DNA of 64,000 bases, taken from the NCBI GenBank assembly GCA_945860895.1, contig CAMASK010000003.1, forward strand, positions 1 to 64,000, in the 5' to 3' direction. Below, one piece after another: positions 20,301 through 29,289 of this stretch (positions are counted from its first letter, which is position 1; every line of letters starts with the position of its first letter). This stretch comes from Bacteriovorax stolpii. GTDB taxonomy: Bacteria; Bdellovibrionota; Bacteriovoracia; Bacteriovoracales; Bacteriovoracaceae. Both the position numbers and the translations under genes were made by a program. Under the pieces are notes generated by a model. That model saw only the letters and a program-made list of their open reading frames with translations. It did not search any database and was not told the DNA's origin.

Positions 20301-21255
20301 TTTCTCGTCTTGAAAGCAGATAAGGAATAACTCCCACTACATTTATTACCAGCGTGACTACAAAATACAGATTAAAGAGAGATGCTCCGTTATTAATTCC
20401 AGAGAATTCAAATAGCTTCTGAAAAATTGCATGCCCAACACCCAGGCCAGATGGTGCCACTGGTAAGGCCAGGGCCATTAGTCCTACTGGAATGAAAGCC
20501 AAGGCTTGAACAAAATCCATATGGCCAAAGACAAATGGATAGATAAGGGACCAGAAAATAATCACACCAATTAATTGAATGAGAATTGATAAGCCTACTG
20601 CCTTGAGCATTTGAGACCTAATCATGACCAGGTCATCCCAAAGAATAATAATCCGTGCAAATAATGGTGCAAAAAATTTGCTCTGTAATTTAACTAAAAA
20701 AGCCCGGATATAGTGATGCCAGTAAGTGAACATACTTAAAGAAATCACGACTAAGACAACAAAAAGAAAATTGAATTTAAGTAAGGGAGCCATGGCGGGC
20801 GCATTTTCTAAAATATGACCAGAAAAACAAAGTGAGCTTATTCCAACGAGTAAAATTAACCCGGCCAAACCCATCATGCGATCAATTAAAATAGAAGCGA
20901 ATAAAAACTGTTTTGAAAATGTTTTTTCAAAATTCTGAACGTAGAGAATTTTAATGAGATCACCGCTGACACTTCCTGGAAGTACGCTGCTAAAAAATTG
21001 TCCTATCCAGGTAATTTTAAGCATTCCAAATAAAGGGATATCAGTAGTACTGCGAGCCTTGAGAATACTTGTCCAACGATAAGAAATTAAAATAAAATTG
21101 AACACCGATAAAATAATGGCCACACCCAGAGCTAAAGGATGTTCTTTTAAGGCTCCTAAGAGCTTGAAATCAAGCTTTCCAGAAGTTAATAACCACCCTA
21201 TTAATCCGGCAGCAATCAGCAATTTCACAAGATTTATCAAAGTTGTTTTCAGCAT
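20290..21255 (-). CDS. lysylphosphatidylglycerol synthase TM region / UPF0104 flippase-like protein
   Basis: Multi-TM, LGALKEHPLALGVAI...YRW, GSVSGDLIKILYV, PSGLGVGHAIFQ. Confidence 0.78.
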   Translation of the reverse strand: MLKTTLINLVKLLIAAGLIGWLLTSGKLDFKLLGALKEHPLALGVAIILSVFNFILISYRWTSILKARSTTDIPLFGMLKITWIGQFFSSVLPGSVSGDLIKILYVQNFEKTFSKQFLFASILIDRMMGLAGLILLVGISSLCFSGHILENAPAMAPLLKFNFLFVVLVVISLSMFTYWHHYIRAFLVKLQSKFFAPLFARIIILWDDLVMIRSQMLKAVGLSILIQLIGVIIFWSLIYPFVFGHMDFVQALAFIPVGLMALALPVAPSGLGVGHAIFQKLFEFSGINNGASLFNLYFVVTLVINVVGVIPYLLSRREIKK

Positions 21256-21312
21256 GTTCAGTTGATCTTATAACTTGTACTTAAATCGGTAAACGCGAAA
21301 AGGGTATGTGTT

Positions 21313-22113
21313 ATGAAAGTCGCAGTGATTCAAATTCAATCGGTACTAGATCCACAAGTTAATCTGAGCACCATTAGAAAATTTCTCACACAAGCAAAAG
21401 ATGCCAATGCCGTAGCTGCATTTTTGCCGGAGGCTTTCTATTCCATGTCGGACGGCACCAGGCCAACTCCCTTTCTTGTGCAAGACAAGAATGAGCATTA
21501 TCTGGCCATCAAAGCATTGGCCGAAGACTCAGGTCTTTTCATTTTAGGTGGCTCTGCGGCTACTTTGGTAAATGGTAATGTCATGAATCGTTCTTATAAC
21601 TTTGACCCTCAAGGTAATGATCTGGACGTATATGATAAGATGAATCTTTTTGCCTGTGATCTCTCTAAACACTCTAGTAACCAAATCATTGATGAAGGAA
21701 AAGTCTATACTCCTGGAACAAAGCCTCAAATAATTGAAGTTTTAGATTTCAAAATTGGCTTGTCGATTTGTTTTGATTTGAGATTTCCAGAAATTTTCAG
21801 AGGTTACTCATATCGTGGGGCAAATGTTCTTTCGATTTCATCTGCCTTTACTGTGCCTACAGGAAAAGCTCATTGGCATACTCTTGCTCGCGCTCGTGCC
21901 ATTGAAAATCAATCTTATGTTGTGGCTTCAGCCCAATGGGGGAAACATAACGAGAAGCTCAGCACTTTTGGCCACTCTTTAATTATTGATCCCTGGGGAG
22001 AAATTCTGGCCGATGCAGGTGAAGGTGAAAATATTATTTTTGCAGAGTTCAGTTTGGATCGACTTAAATCAGTCCGAGAGCGCTTAGATGTATTAAGAGA
22101 TCCTAAGATCTGA
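21313..22113 (+). CDS. carbon-nitrogen hydrolase (nitrilase superfamily)
   Basis: FLPEAFY (Glu), YDKMNLFACDL (Lys), GLSICFDLRFPEIFR (Cys). Confidence 0.88.
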   Translation: MKVAVIQIQSVLDPQVNLSTIRKFLTQAKDANAVAAFLPEAFYSMSDGTRPTPFLVQDKNEHYLAIKALAEDSGLFILGGSAATLVNGNVMNRSYNFDPQGNDLDVYDKMNLFACDLSKHSSNQIIDEGKVYTPGTKPQIIEVLDFKIGLSICFDLRFPEIFRGYSYRGANVLSISSAFTVPTGKAHWHTLARARAIENQSYVVASAQWGKHNEKLSTFGHSLIIDPWGEILADAGEGENIIFAEFSLDRLKSVRERLDVLRDPKI

Positions 22114-22368
22114 TTACATGTAGGGATTTGTTCCACTTTGATGGTCGGTAACATCCACTACTTCGGTGATATCCGGAAAATTCTGTTTAATGAGTTGTTC
22201 GATGCCGCCTTTTAATGTGGCTTTTGAACTGGAGCATCCCTGGCATCCACCAAAAAATTTCACAAATAGAATATTATTATCTACATCTACGACTTCTACA
22301 TTCCCCCCATGTTGGGCCAAGGCTGGTCGAATTTGCTGATCAAAAAGTTTTTCTATTTGAGTAATCAT
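22114..22368 (-). CDS. NifU C-terminal-domain Fe-S protein
   Basis: IRPALAQHGGNVEVVDVDNN, CQGCSSSKATLKGGIEQL. Confidence 0.88.
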   Translation of the reverse strand: MITQIEKLFDQQIRPALAQHGGNVEVVDVDNNILFVKFFGGCQGCSSSKATLKGGIEQLIKQNFPDITEVVDVTDHQSGTNPYM

Positions 22369-22380
22369 ACGTGAATTATA

Positions 22381-22890
22381 TCACAAATTAGAGAGATGCT
22401 GACTCTTAAAATCTTGGAGTAAAACCTGTAAGTTCTTGGGTTGATTACCAGCATAAGTAAAAGGTGGTACCCAAGTCAGACTTTCTACTTCACCATTTTT
22501 AGTAATTTTATAAATCAAACCATCAGAAGGTTTACCAGCAAAAAACCAACTAGGATCATCATTTTGTGAATCTCCTGGGGACATTTGAACGAGCGTCAAC
22601 TGCTTCATTTGAGGATCTTCAATACGAAGGGGACAATGATACTTAACAATAGCACTTGAGACGATCCCATCTCGTAATGTAACCAAAAGTTGTGATGAAT
22701 CTGGCAAAATATAAATTAGTGAATTTCTTTGTTGAGAATCGGGAAGACCAAAAGTTTTTTCGAGTTGAGCAGCTGTCATTTGAAGATGTAGATCTTTTAA
22801 GTCAACTTTTCTCGTTAATCGCAAATTAGCATTTATATAAGCCGAAGCTATAATCCCGATAATGATAGCAAGTGTTAAACCTATTTTCAT
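22381..22890 (-). CDS. hypothetical membrane-anchored protein
   Basis: N-terminal TM; LQMTAAQLEKTFGLPDSQQ resembles the BamE/SmpA start motif. Confidence 0.5.
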   Translation of the reverse strand: MKIGLTLAIIIGIIASAYINANLRLTRKVDLKDLHLQMTAAQLEKTFGLPDSQQRNSLIYILPDSSQLLVTLRDGIVSSAIVKYHCPLRIEDPQMKQLTLVQMSPGDSQNDDPSWFFAGKPSDGLIYKITKNGEVESLTWVPPFTYAGNQPKNLQVLLQDFKSQHLSNL

Positions 22891-23069
22891 ATTTTCAGAT
22901 TAGATCATTTGAGTCTGTTTTTGGCTAGTTTTAAGGAGACTGTAATATTTTATTGGTTTGTAAGATGCGTAGCATTGAAACCAAGTGAAATAAATTTCCC
23001 TAATGAAATCATTGTGTCTGAGAGTGAATTTCTTTCGTGGGAAAAATTCTTTTCTATTATCTTGAGTTT

Positions 23070-23981
23070 ATGAATAACCTCTTAATTTTTACCGCACCAC
23101 CAGCATCTGGGAAAACCTATTTCATTGGAAACTTTCTTACACACCTTAATCAAATACCTCTGGTCATTTGTCCACTCCGCGCTTTGGCAGATGAATGCTG
23201 TGCTAAATGGGGTGAAGATTGTGTTGTGATGACTCCAGAAGAATGGTTAAGAAAAAAAAATCGTTCAAAAATTGTTATCTTCGATGAATTTCATCTTTAT
23301 TTTTATTGGGGTGACAGCTTTAGGCATAGCATGTGGGAAGCTTTTTATGAATTAGTTATGGATGCTGAACTTGTTATTTTTTTAACGGCAACAATTTCTG
23401 ATCCTATGCTTGAGGAAATTAAAAATTTTTCGGTTCATTTTGATGAAATTATTTGGATTGATCATGGAAATCAAAAATTAAAAAATCATCCGGCTCACTA
23501 CTACCAAGCTCCTTCCCTGAACTGGATGAGGAAGCTCGTGCTCTATAATGATTGGCAAAAAGGGAATTTGATTTTCTGTGCATTTAGAAAAGAAGTTCTT
23601 CAGTGGGAGAGCCAACTATTAGCTCGGGGTTATAGTGTATGGACTTGCTTAGGCGGAGAGGCCAGTGCTTTTTCTAAAAAAGTAATGAGTCAGGATCCTC
23701 CTGACTTCATTATTGCCACCACCGTTTTGTCCCATGGAGTGAATTTGCCAAATATAAATCGGATATTTTTCACTTATCAGATTAAAAATCATGATTTCTG
23801 GATACAAATGGTGGCAAGGGGTGGGCGAAAAGGTGAAAAATTTGAAGTTTATGCTCTAGAAAAGCCTTTGGGAATAAAGTGGAATTTCTGGTTTAATTGC
23901 TTGGCGATCCTTGGATTAAATCTGAAAATAGAGTGGAATAAATTTTATAGGCAGATTCAAGAATGGTTTTTGAAGGCATAG
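23070..23981 (+). CDS. compact SF2 DEAD/H-like helicase core protein
   Basis: Motif I APPASGKT, Ia CPLRALA, II IFDEFH, III LTATIS, IV FCAFRKE, V IIATTVLSHGVNLP, VI QMVARGGRKG; alternative GTG start at 23037. Confidence 0.75.
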   Translation: MNNLLIFTAPPASGKTYFIGNFLTHLNQIPLVICPLRALADECCAKWGEDCVVMTPEEWLRKKNRSKIVIFDEFHLYFYWGDSFRHSMWEAFYELVMDAELVIFLTATISDPMLEEIKNFSVHFDEIIWIDHGNQKLKNHPAHYYQAPSLNWMRKLVLYNDWQKGNLIFCAFRKEVLQWESQLLARGYSVWTCLGGEASAFSKKVMSQDPPDFIIATTVLSHGVNLPNINRIFFTYQIKNHDFWIQMVARGGRKGEKFEVYALEKPLGIKWNFWFNCLAILGLNLKIEWNKFYRQIQEWFLKA

Positions 23982-24745
23982 TCATTCATAAGGTAAATTA
24001 CAAAGAGCGTGATCTCATTGTGAAAATTCTTATGCGAAATGGGACTATGGGTAGTTTTTATATTTATGGTGGTCAAGGTGGTGGAAAGCACCATAAACCT
24101 TCCATCTTTGAACTTGGATCAATGGTAAAAGTGCAAATTAAAGATCAAAAGAATAATCGAATTGAAGGTAATGAGTTAATGGTTGCCAGCGAATCAAGTC
24201 GCTTGTGGGAGCCACATAACATTCGCCATAATATTCAAGCCTTTTACTTAGTGTGTTTATATTTCGAAGTGCTGCAAAAGTTTTCAATGAATTTTCAAAT
24301 TGGAAATAGCGATTATGAAAATAACGAACATGCTGGAATCTTTTCAGTCATCAGTAATGCGCTTTTTCATCTAAATGAGTCCCTCATTAAAGAGCAATTT
24401 AGCGCTTCTCAACATCTAACTCTTTTTATGACCAAACTTTTATTCCATCTGGGAATTATGCCTGATACAGACAATTGTTCATATTGTGGCACTGACTTAA
24501 TGGAGTCTGTGGGGGTGACTTTCCTTGCCTCTCAAGGACAATTCGCCTGCACTCAATGCGTGAATGCTGAAAATGAGAAGGGATTTTTATTAAGAATCAA
24601 AAAAAGTTATCAGACAAGATATCAGGATTATATGGAACTAACTGATACAAATTTTCAGGAAGCAGATAAACTAATTCAATACTTTTGTCATCAATTCCAA
24701 TTAAGACCAGTTGAACTAAAATCTTATGGTTTACTGTTAAGATAG
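23963..24745 (+). CDS. recO: DNA repair protein RecO
   Basis: N-terminal EGIVIHKVNYKERDLIVKILMRNGTMGSFYIYGGQGG and CSYCGTD...CTQC zinc motif. Confidence 0.85.
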   Translation: MVFEGIVIHKVNYKERDLIVKILMRNGTMGSFYIYGGQGGGKHHKPSIFELGSMVKVQIKDQKNNRIEGNELMVASESSRLWEPHNIRHNIQAFYLVCLYFEVLQKFSMNFQIGNSDYENNEHAGIFSVISNALFHLNESLIKEQFSASQHLTLFMTKLLFHLGIMPDTDNCSYCGTDLMESVGVTFLASQGQFACTQCVNAENEKGFLLRIKKSYQTRYQDYMELTDTNFQEADKLIQYFCHQFQLRPVELKSYGLLLR

Positions 24746-25242
24746 TGGGCAAAGTCTAGCAGTGTTTTATAATAAGGGTATTCTGATTTTTCATCATTTC
24801 TTACCATGATTCCATTGATTCCTGCATTCTTGCCAGATTCTGCATCACCTATTTTATCCCCAAGCATATAAGAATGTTTTGGATCGATGTGATATTTGGT
24901 TACCAACTCCTGAATCATCTGACCTGATGGTTTGCGGCAATGACAATTTTCGTCTGGAGAATGTGGACAAATGGCAAAATCTTTAAATGGGTTAAGTTTA
25001 TTCATGCGCAAATCATTCTGGAGTTGGCGGTGAATTACGTAGACTGATTCAAGGGAAAAATAACCTCTTCCAACTCCGGATTGGTTGGTCACAACAAAAA
25101 GGTCATATCCCAATTTTTGGAATATTTGCAAGGCTTTCATGGTGTCTGAAAAATATTCGATATCCTCTACCCTCGAGAGATAGTTTTTATCGTGGATTAA
25201 AGTTCCATCTCGGTCGAGAAATATTGCTTTTCGTGTTTTAAT
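24724..25242 (-). CDS. gmhB: D-glycero-beta-D-manno-heptose 1,7-bisphosphate 7-phosphatase-like HAD-IIIA protein
   Basis: Extending upstream of the tracked ATG gives (M/I)KTRKAIFLDRDGTLIHDKNYLSRVEDIEYFSDT...; VTNQSGVGRGYFS, CPHSPDENCHCRKPSGQM, MLGDKIGDAESGKNAGI. Confidence 0.82.
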   Translation of the reverse strand: MKTRKAIFLDRDGTLIHDKNYLSRVEDIEYFSDTMKALQIFQKLGYDLFVVTNQSGVGRGYFSLESVYVIHRQLQNDLRMNKLNPFKDFAICPHSPDENCHCRKPSGQMIQELVTKYHIDPKHSYMLGDKIGDAESGKNAGINGIMVRNDEKSEYPYYKTLLDFAHYLNSKP

Positions 25243-25276
25243 TTACTTAGCCTTTGTTAAAGCTTAAGATAAGCCC

Positions 25277-26989
25277 ATGTTAAATGTTCTCAAGTTAATG
25301 TTCCCATATCTTCGTCCATTTTGGAAGAAGGCCCTTTTCGCAACCCTTCTTTCTTTTCCTTTAGCAGGGATAAAGGCTTATGAAGCCTTTCTGGTAAAAG
25401 ACATTTTTGATAAGGGGTTTGTGGCCGGTTCATCCTCCGATGATGCCCGAAATCTGGCTCTACTACTGATTGTGCTAGGATTTATTAACTATCCTCTTCG
25501 CTATCTTCATTACTTTACCCTGAGACAAATCGTCGATAAATCTACCCGTTCCATTCGTGGTCAGATCTATAAAAAATTTCAGAATCTCCCTACCAGTTTT
25601 TATTCTCAGAAAAAGCAAGGGACTTTGATCTCAACCATCATGAACGACACAATGGTATTCTCAGAGGCTTTCAAAAATTCTTTGGAAGTCGTTCGTGAAC
25701 CTGTAACGGCTTTGGCACTTTTAGGGGTGGCATTTTATCACGATTGGCAGTTGACTTTAATCATTTTTGCTACGGCTCCATTTTTTGTGGGTACTTTTCA
25801 TTACACTGGAAAGCGTATTCGTAGATATGTAGGAATGGCTCAAAAAGATACTGCTGAGATGACTCATATTGTGAGTGAGGCTCTCGCCGGTCAGAAAATT
25901 ATTAAGGCTTTTGGTTTACGTGACTACATAGTAAATCGTTTTGAAAAAACTCAAGAACTTTTTATTAATCACAGAACGAAAAGTAATTCAGCAGAAGAAC
26001 ATTCTCATCCTTTAGTAGAATTAATCGGATCAGTGGCTTTTGGTGGAGTGATAATTTTCGCTCACTACCGGATTTCCTCTGGCCAATTAACTACGGGTGG
26101 ATTTATTTCTTTTGTGGCATCTCTTGCCATGTTCATGGACCCAGTAAGACGTTTTAGTAAGGCCAATGCCAAACTTAACCAGGCCCAGGCAGCGGCTACG
26201 AGAATTTTCGGTCTATTGGATATTGAAGAAGAAAAAGAATTTGATAAAAAAGAGCTTACCGATTTTCATAACACCATTGAATTTAAAAATGTTTCATTCT
26301 CCTATGGAGAAGGAATGGTTTTAAAAAATCTTAATCTGGTTATCAATAAGGGTGAAAAGATTGGTCTGGTAGGTCTTTCTGGATCAGGAAAATCTACACT
26401 CATCAGTTTACTTCTGCGTTTATATCCAGTCACTGAGGGTGAATTATTAATTGATGGCGTGAATGTGAATAACTACACCTTGTCTTCACTGAGGAGAGTT
26501 TTCGCACTAGTGAGTCAGGACATTTTCCTTTTTAACGACACCATCCGAGAAAATCTCACCACTGGTGATGCTCACACTGACGAAGAAATCCAGCATGCAT
26601 TAGAAATTTCATACGCCTGGGAATATGTTAAAGATTTACCGGAAGGGATTTTAACTCCTATTGGTGATAGAGGTGTGAGATTGTCGGGTGGACAAAGCCA
26701 GCGCTTAACTATTGCCCGCGCCTTCCTAAAAGATCGTGATGTGCTTTTATTTGATGAAGCGACCTCTGCTCTTGATAACGAATCAGAAAAGATTGTACAA
26801 GCGGCACTTGACCGCGTAGCTGGCCATAAAACTGTCATTGCAGTTGCTCACCGCTTATCTACTCTGAAAGATTTCAGTCGCATCGTCGTGATGAAAGATG
26901 GAATCAAAATTGAAGAGGGGACTCATCAGTTCTTGATTGAGAAAAATGGCGAGTATCGTAAATTATTTGAGCTTTCCCAGAGAGCCTAA
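25277..26989 (+). CDS. msbA: ABC transporter, MsbA-like lipid/LPS exporter
   Basis: Fused TMD-NBD; VGLSGSGKSTLISLLLRLYP, VRLSGGQSQRLTIARA, LLFDEATSALD. Confidence 0.82.
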   Translation: MLNVLKLMFPYLRPFWKKALFATLLSFPLAGIKAYEAFLVKDIFDKGFVAGSSSDDARNLALLLIVLGFINYPLRYLHYFTLRQIVDKSTRSIRGQIYKKFQNLPTSFYSQKKQGTLISTIMNDTMVFSEAFKNSLEVVREPVTALALLGVAFYHDWQLTLIIFATAPFFVGTFHYTGKRIRRYVGMAQKDTAEMTHIVSEALAGQKIIKAFGLRDYIVNRFEKTQELFINHRTKSNSAEEHSHPLVELIGSVAFGGVIIFAHYRISSGQLTTGGFISFVASLAMFMDPVRRFSKANAKLNQAQAAATRIFGLLDIEEEKEFDKKELTDFHNTIEFKNVSFSYGEGMVLKNLNLVINKGEKIGLVGLSGSGKSTLISLLLRLYPVTEGELLIDGVNVNNYTLSSLRRVFALVSQDIFLFNDTIRENLTTGDAHTDEEIQHALEISYAWEYVKDLPEGILTPIGDRGVRLSGGQSQRLTIARAFLKDRDVLLFDEATSALDNESEKIVQAALDRVAGHKTVIAVAHRLSTLKDFSRIVVMKDGIKIEEGTHQFLIEKNGEYRKLFELSQRA

Positions 26990-27004
26990 TTTAATCAAAA
27001 AATC

Positions 27005-27853
27005 TTAGTTTGGTCCCCAGGTCTGCGACACGATGTCATAGTGAGCTTTAATAGCTGTGTCAGATCCGCTTTCACGATTCAGAACTCTGATTCTCGGACC
27101 CACTAATTTTTTATAAGGGATTTGTTGAATCGTAGGATTAGTTTCAGTCAATTTCAGATCTAATTCTTTAACCATCACCGCCACATAATTAGCGGGAGTT
27201 TGACCCTTAATAGAATGAAGATTGAGTTGTCCATCTTCTCTTTTGTACCAAGTCTTAATTTGATTTTTTAAGGCTTCACTGTAGATGCCATCAAATATAG
27301 TGACCTCATCAACTTTCACTCCAGCTTCGAGCATTCTTCCAACTGTTCTGCCACCACCGGAATGTGCTGAAACATGCACAGGCATCTCTTTCAGATGATT
27401 TCCGGTAGCACTGTTGATGCCAGCAAAAAACCTTTTAAAATTAGCTGCATCTTTTAATTCCAGATCATAGTCTGCACATTTTCCGGAGCTCTCTGGAAAA
27501 ATAACAGCTTCAGAGCTTTGGCAAATGTCATCTTCCAGGCCAAAAGCTTTTACCATGGATTTAAGATTTTTATCGTACTCTGGAAAAACATTTAACTTGT
27601 GGCCATGAAAATGAACGCGCACTGAAGTCATACTAGGAGGAAGCATCATGAGAACAGGTTTTGAGTAACCCGAAATTTTTCCCAGACATTCTTCATATTC
27701 ACAAGAACCAGTCGTTTTCTTTTCACAGATAAAACTCGACAGACGCAAGGCATTGCTTACGACAGTTGATGAAATAGGTCCGCAGGCTTCTTGAGCAGAG
27801 GCTTGGCCAAGAAAACTGATCAATAATATCAGGAATAATTTTTTTTGCGTCAT
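27005..27853 (-). CDS. secreted alpha/beta-hydrolase-like protein
   Basis: Signal peptide MTQKKLFLILLISFLGQASA; HVSAHSGGGRTVG nucleophile-like motif. Confidence 0.55.
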   Translation of the reverse strand: MTQKKLFLILLISFLGQASAQEACGPISSTVVSNALRLSSFICEKKTTGSCEYEECLGKISGYSKPVLMMLPPSMTSVRVHFHGHKLNVFPEYDKNLKSMVKAFGLEDDICQSSEAVIFPESSGKCADYDLELKDAANFKRFFAGINSATGNHLKEMPVHVSAHSGGGRTVGRMLEAGVKVDEVTIFDGIYSEALKNQIKTWYKREDGQLNLHSIKGQTPANYVAVMVKELDLKLTETNPTIQQIPYKKLVGPRIRVLNRESGSDTAIKAHYDIVSQTWGPN

Positions 27854-27956
27854 TCATGCTCCTGTCTGACTCATCGGTAATTCGGGCTTTTTTCTTAGAA
27901 GAGTTTCGTCAAATATGATAAAACTTGAACGTCTATAATTACACCAGGAGAGCATT

Positions 27957-29276
27957 GTGTCAGAAGAGAATCTGAAGTCCATGGCCGATTTAGTCGCCCA
28001 TTCTAAGAGTCGCGGTTTTATTTTCCAAAGTTCAGAAATTTACGGCGGATTAGGGTCTTGTTGGGACATGGGTCCTCTGGGTGTTGAATTAAAAAACAAC
28101 ATTAAAAATTCATGGTGGAAGGCCATGACTTTTCGTGATGATATTGATGGTGTTGATGCTGCGATACTTATGCATCCAACAGTTTGGAAAGCTTCTGGTC
28201 ACGTGGACAACTTCACTGATCCGATGGTGGACTGTAAATCATGTAAAGGTCGCTTTCGCGCGGACAATATTGATCTGACGGCACCTTGCCCAACTTGTAA
28301 GGCAAAAGATTCTTTTACTGAACCAAGAAACTTTAACTTAATGTTCACAACTCACATGGGTCCGGTTGAAGAGACAGCTTCAGTTGTTTATCTTCGTCCT
28401 GAAACGGCTCAGGGAATTTTTGTTAATTTCATGAACGTGCAAGCCACCATGAGAAGAAAACTCCCTTTTGGTATTGCTCAGATCGGGAAAGCTTTCCGTA
28501 ATGAAATTACTCCAGGTAACTTTATTTTTAGAACTCGTGAATTCGAACAAATGGAAATGCAATACTTCATTAAACCAGGCACACAGATGCAAGCGATGGA
28601 GCAGTGGAAAGAAATCCGCTGGAACTGGCATCTTGAAAACGGCTTGAGAAAAGAAAGGCTTCAATTCAAAAAACACGATGCCTTAGCTCACTATGCTGAT
28701 GCGGCTTTTGATATTGAATATCAATTTGCTCACGGCTGGGGAGAAATGGAAGGGATTCACTCTCGGACAGATTTCGATTTGAAACAGCATGCTGAATTTT
28801 CTAAGAAAAATCTTCAATACGTAGATCAAATGGATGGAAATAAAAAATACATACCTTATGTTCTTGAAACTTCGGTTGGATGTGACCGTTGTATGCTGGC
28901 AATAATGAGTGATGCCTATAGAACTGAATTTCCAGGTGATGCAGAAAAAGAGCGTGTTGTGATGAGATTCAAGCCATCACTGGCGCCAATCAAAGCTTCC
29001 GTTATGCCGCTTATGAAAAAACCGGAACTCGAAGGCATAGCGACCGGACTTCTTCGCGAGCTTCAAAAAGATTTTAAATGTGAATACGATACTGCCGGCT
29101 CAATTGGTAAACGTTACCGTCGTCAGGATGAAATTGGTACACCTGCTTGTATTACGGTTGATTTCGATTCGATCACTGACCATTCAGTCACTATTCGTGA
29201 CCGAGATTCAATGGTTCAGGAAAGAATAGCTCTGGATAAAGTGAAGCCATATTTAAAAGAAAAATTTTCTCTCTAG
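27957..29276 (+). CDS. glyQS: glycine--tRNA ligase (dimeric class II)
   Basis: [78 protein letters not shown] start. Confidence 0.95.
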   Translation: MSEENLKSMADLVAHSKSRGFIFQSSEIYGGLGSCWDMGPLGVELKNNIKNSWWKAMTFRDDIDGVDAAILMHPTVWKASGHVDNFTDPMVDCKSCKGRFRADNIDLTAPCPTCKAKDSFTEPRNFNLMFTTHMGPVEETASVVYLRPETAQGIFVNFMNVQATMRRKLPFGIAQIGKAFRNEITPGNFIFRTREFEQMEMQYFIKPGTQMQAMEQWKEIRWNWHLENGLRKERLQFKKHDALAHYADAAFDIEYQFAHGWGEMEGIHSRTDFDLKQHAEFSKKNLQYVDQMDGNKKYIPYVLETSVGCDRCMLAIMSDAYRTEFPGDAEKERVVMRFKPSLAPIKASVMPLMKKPELEGIATGLLRELQKDFKCEYDTAGSIGKRYRRQDEIGTPACITVDFDSITDHSVTIRDRDSMVQERIALDKVKPYLKEKFSL

Positions 29277-29289
29277 TATTGGGGATATC

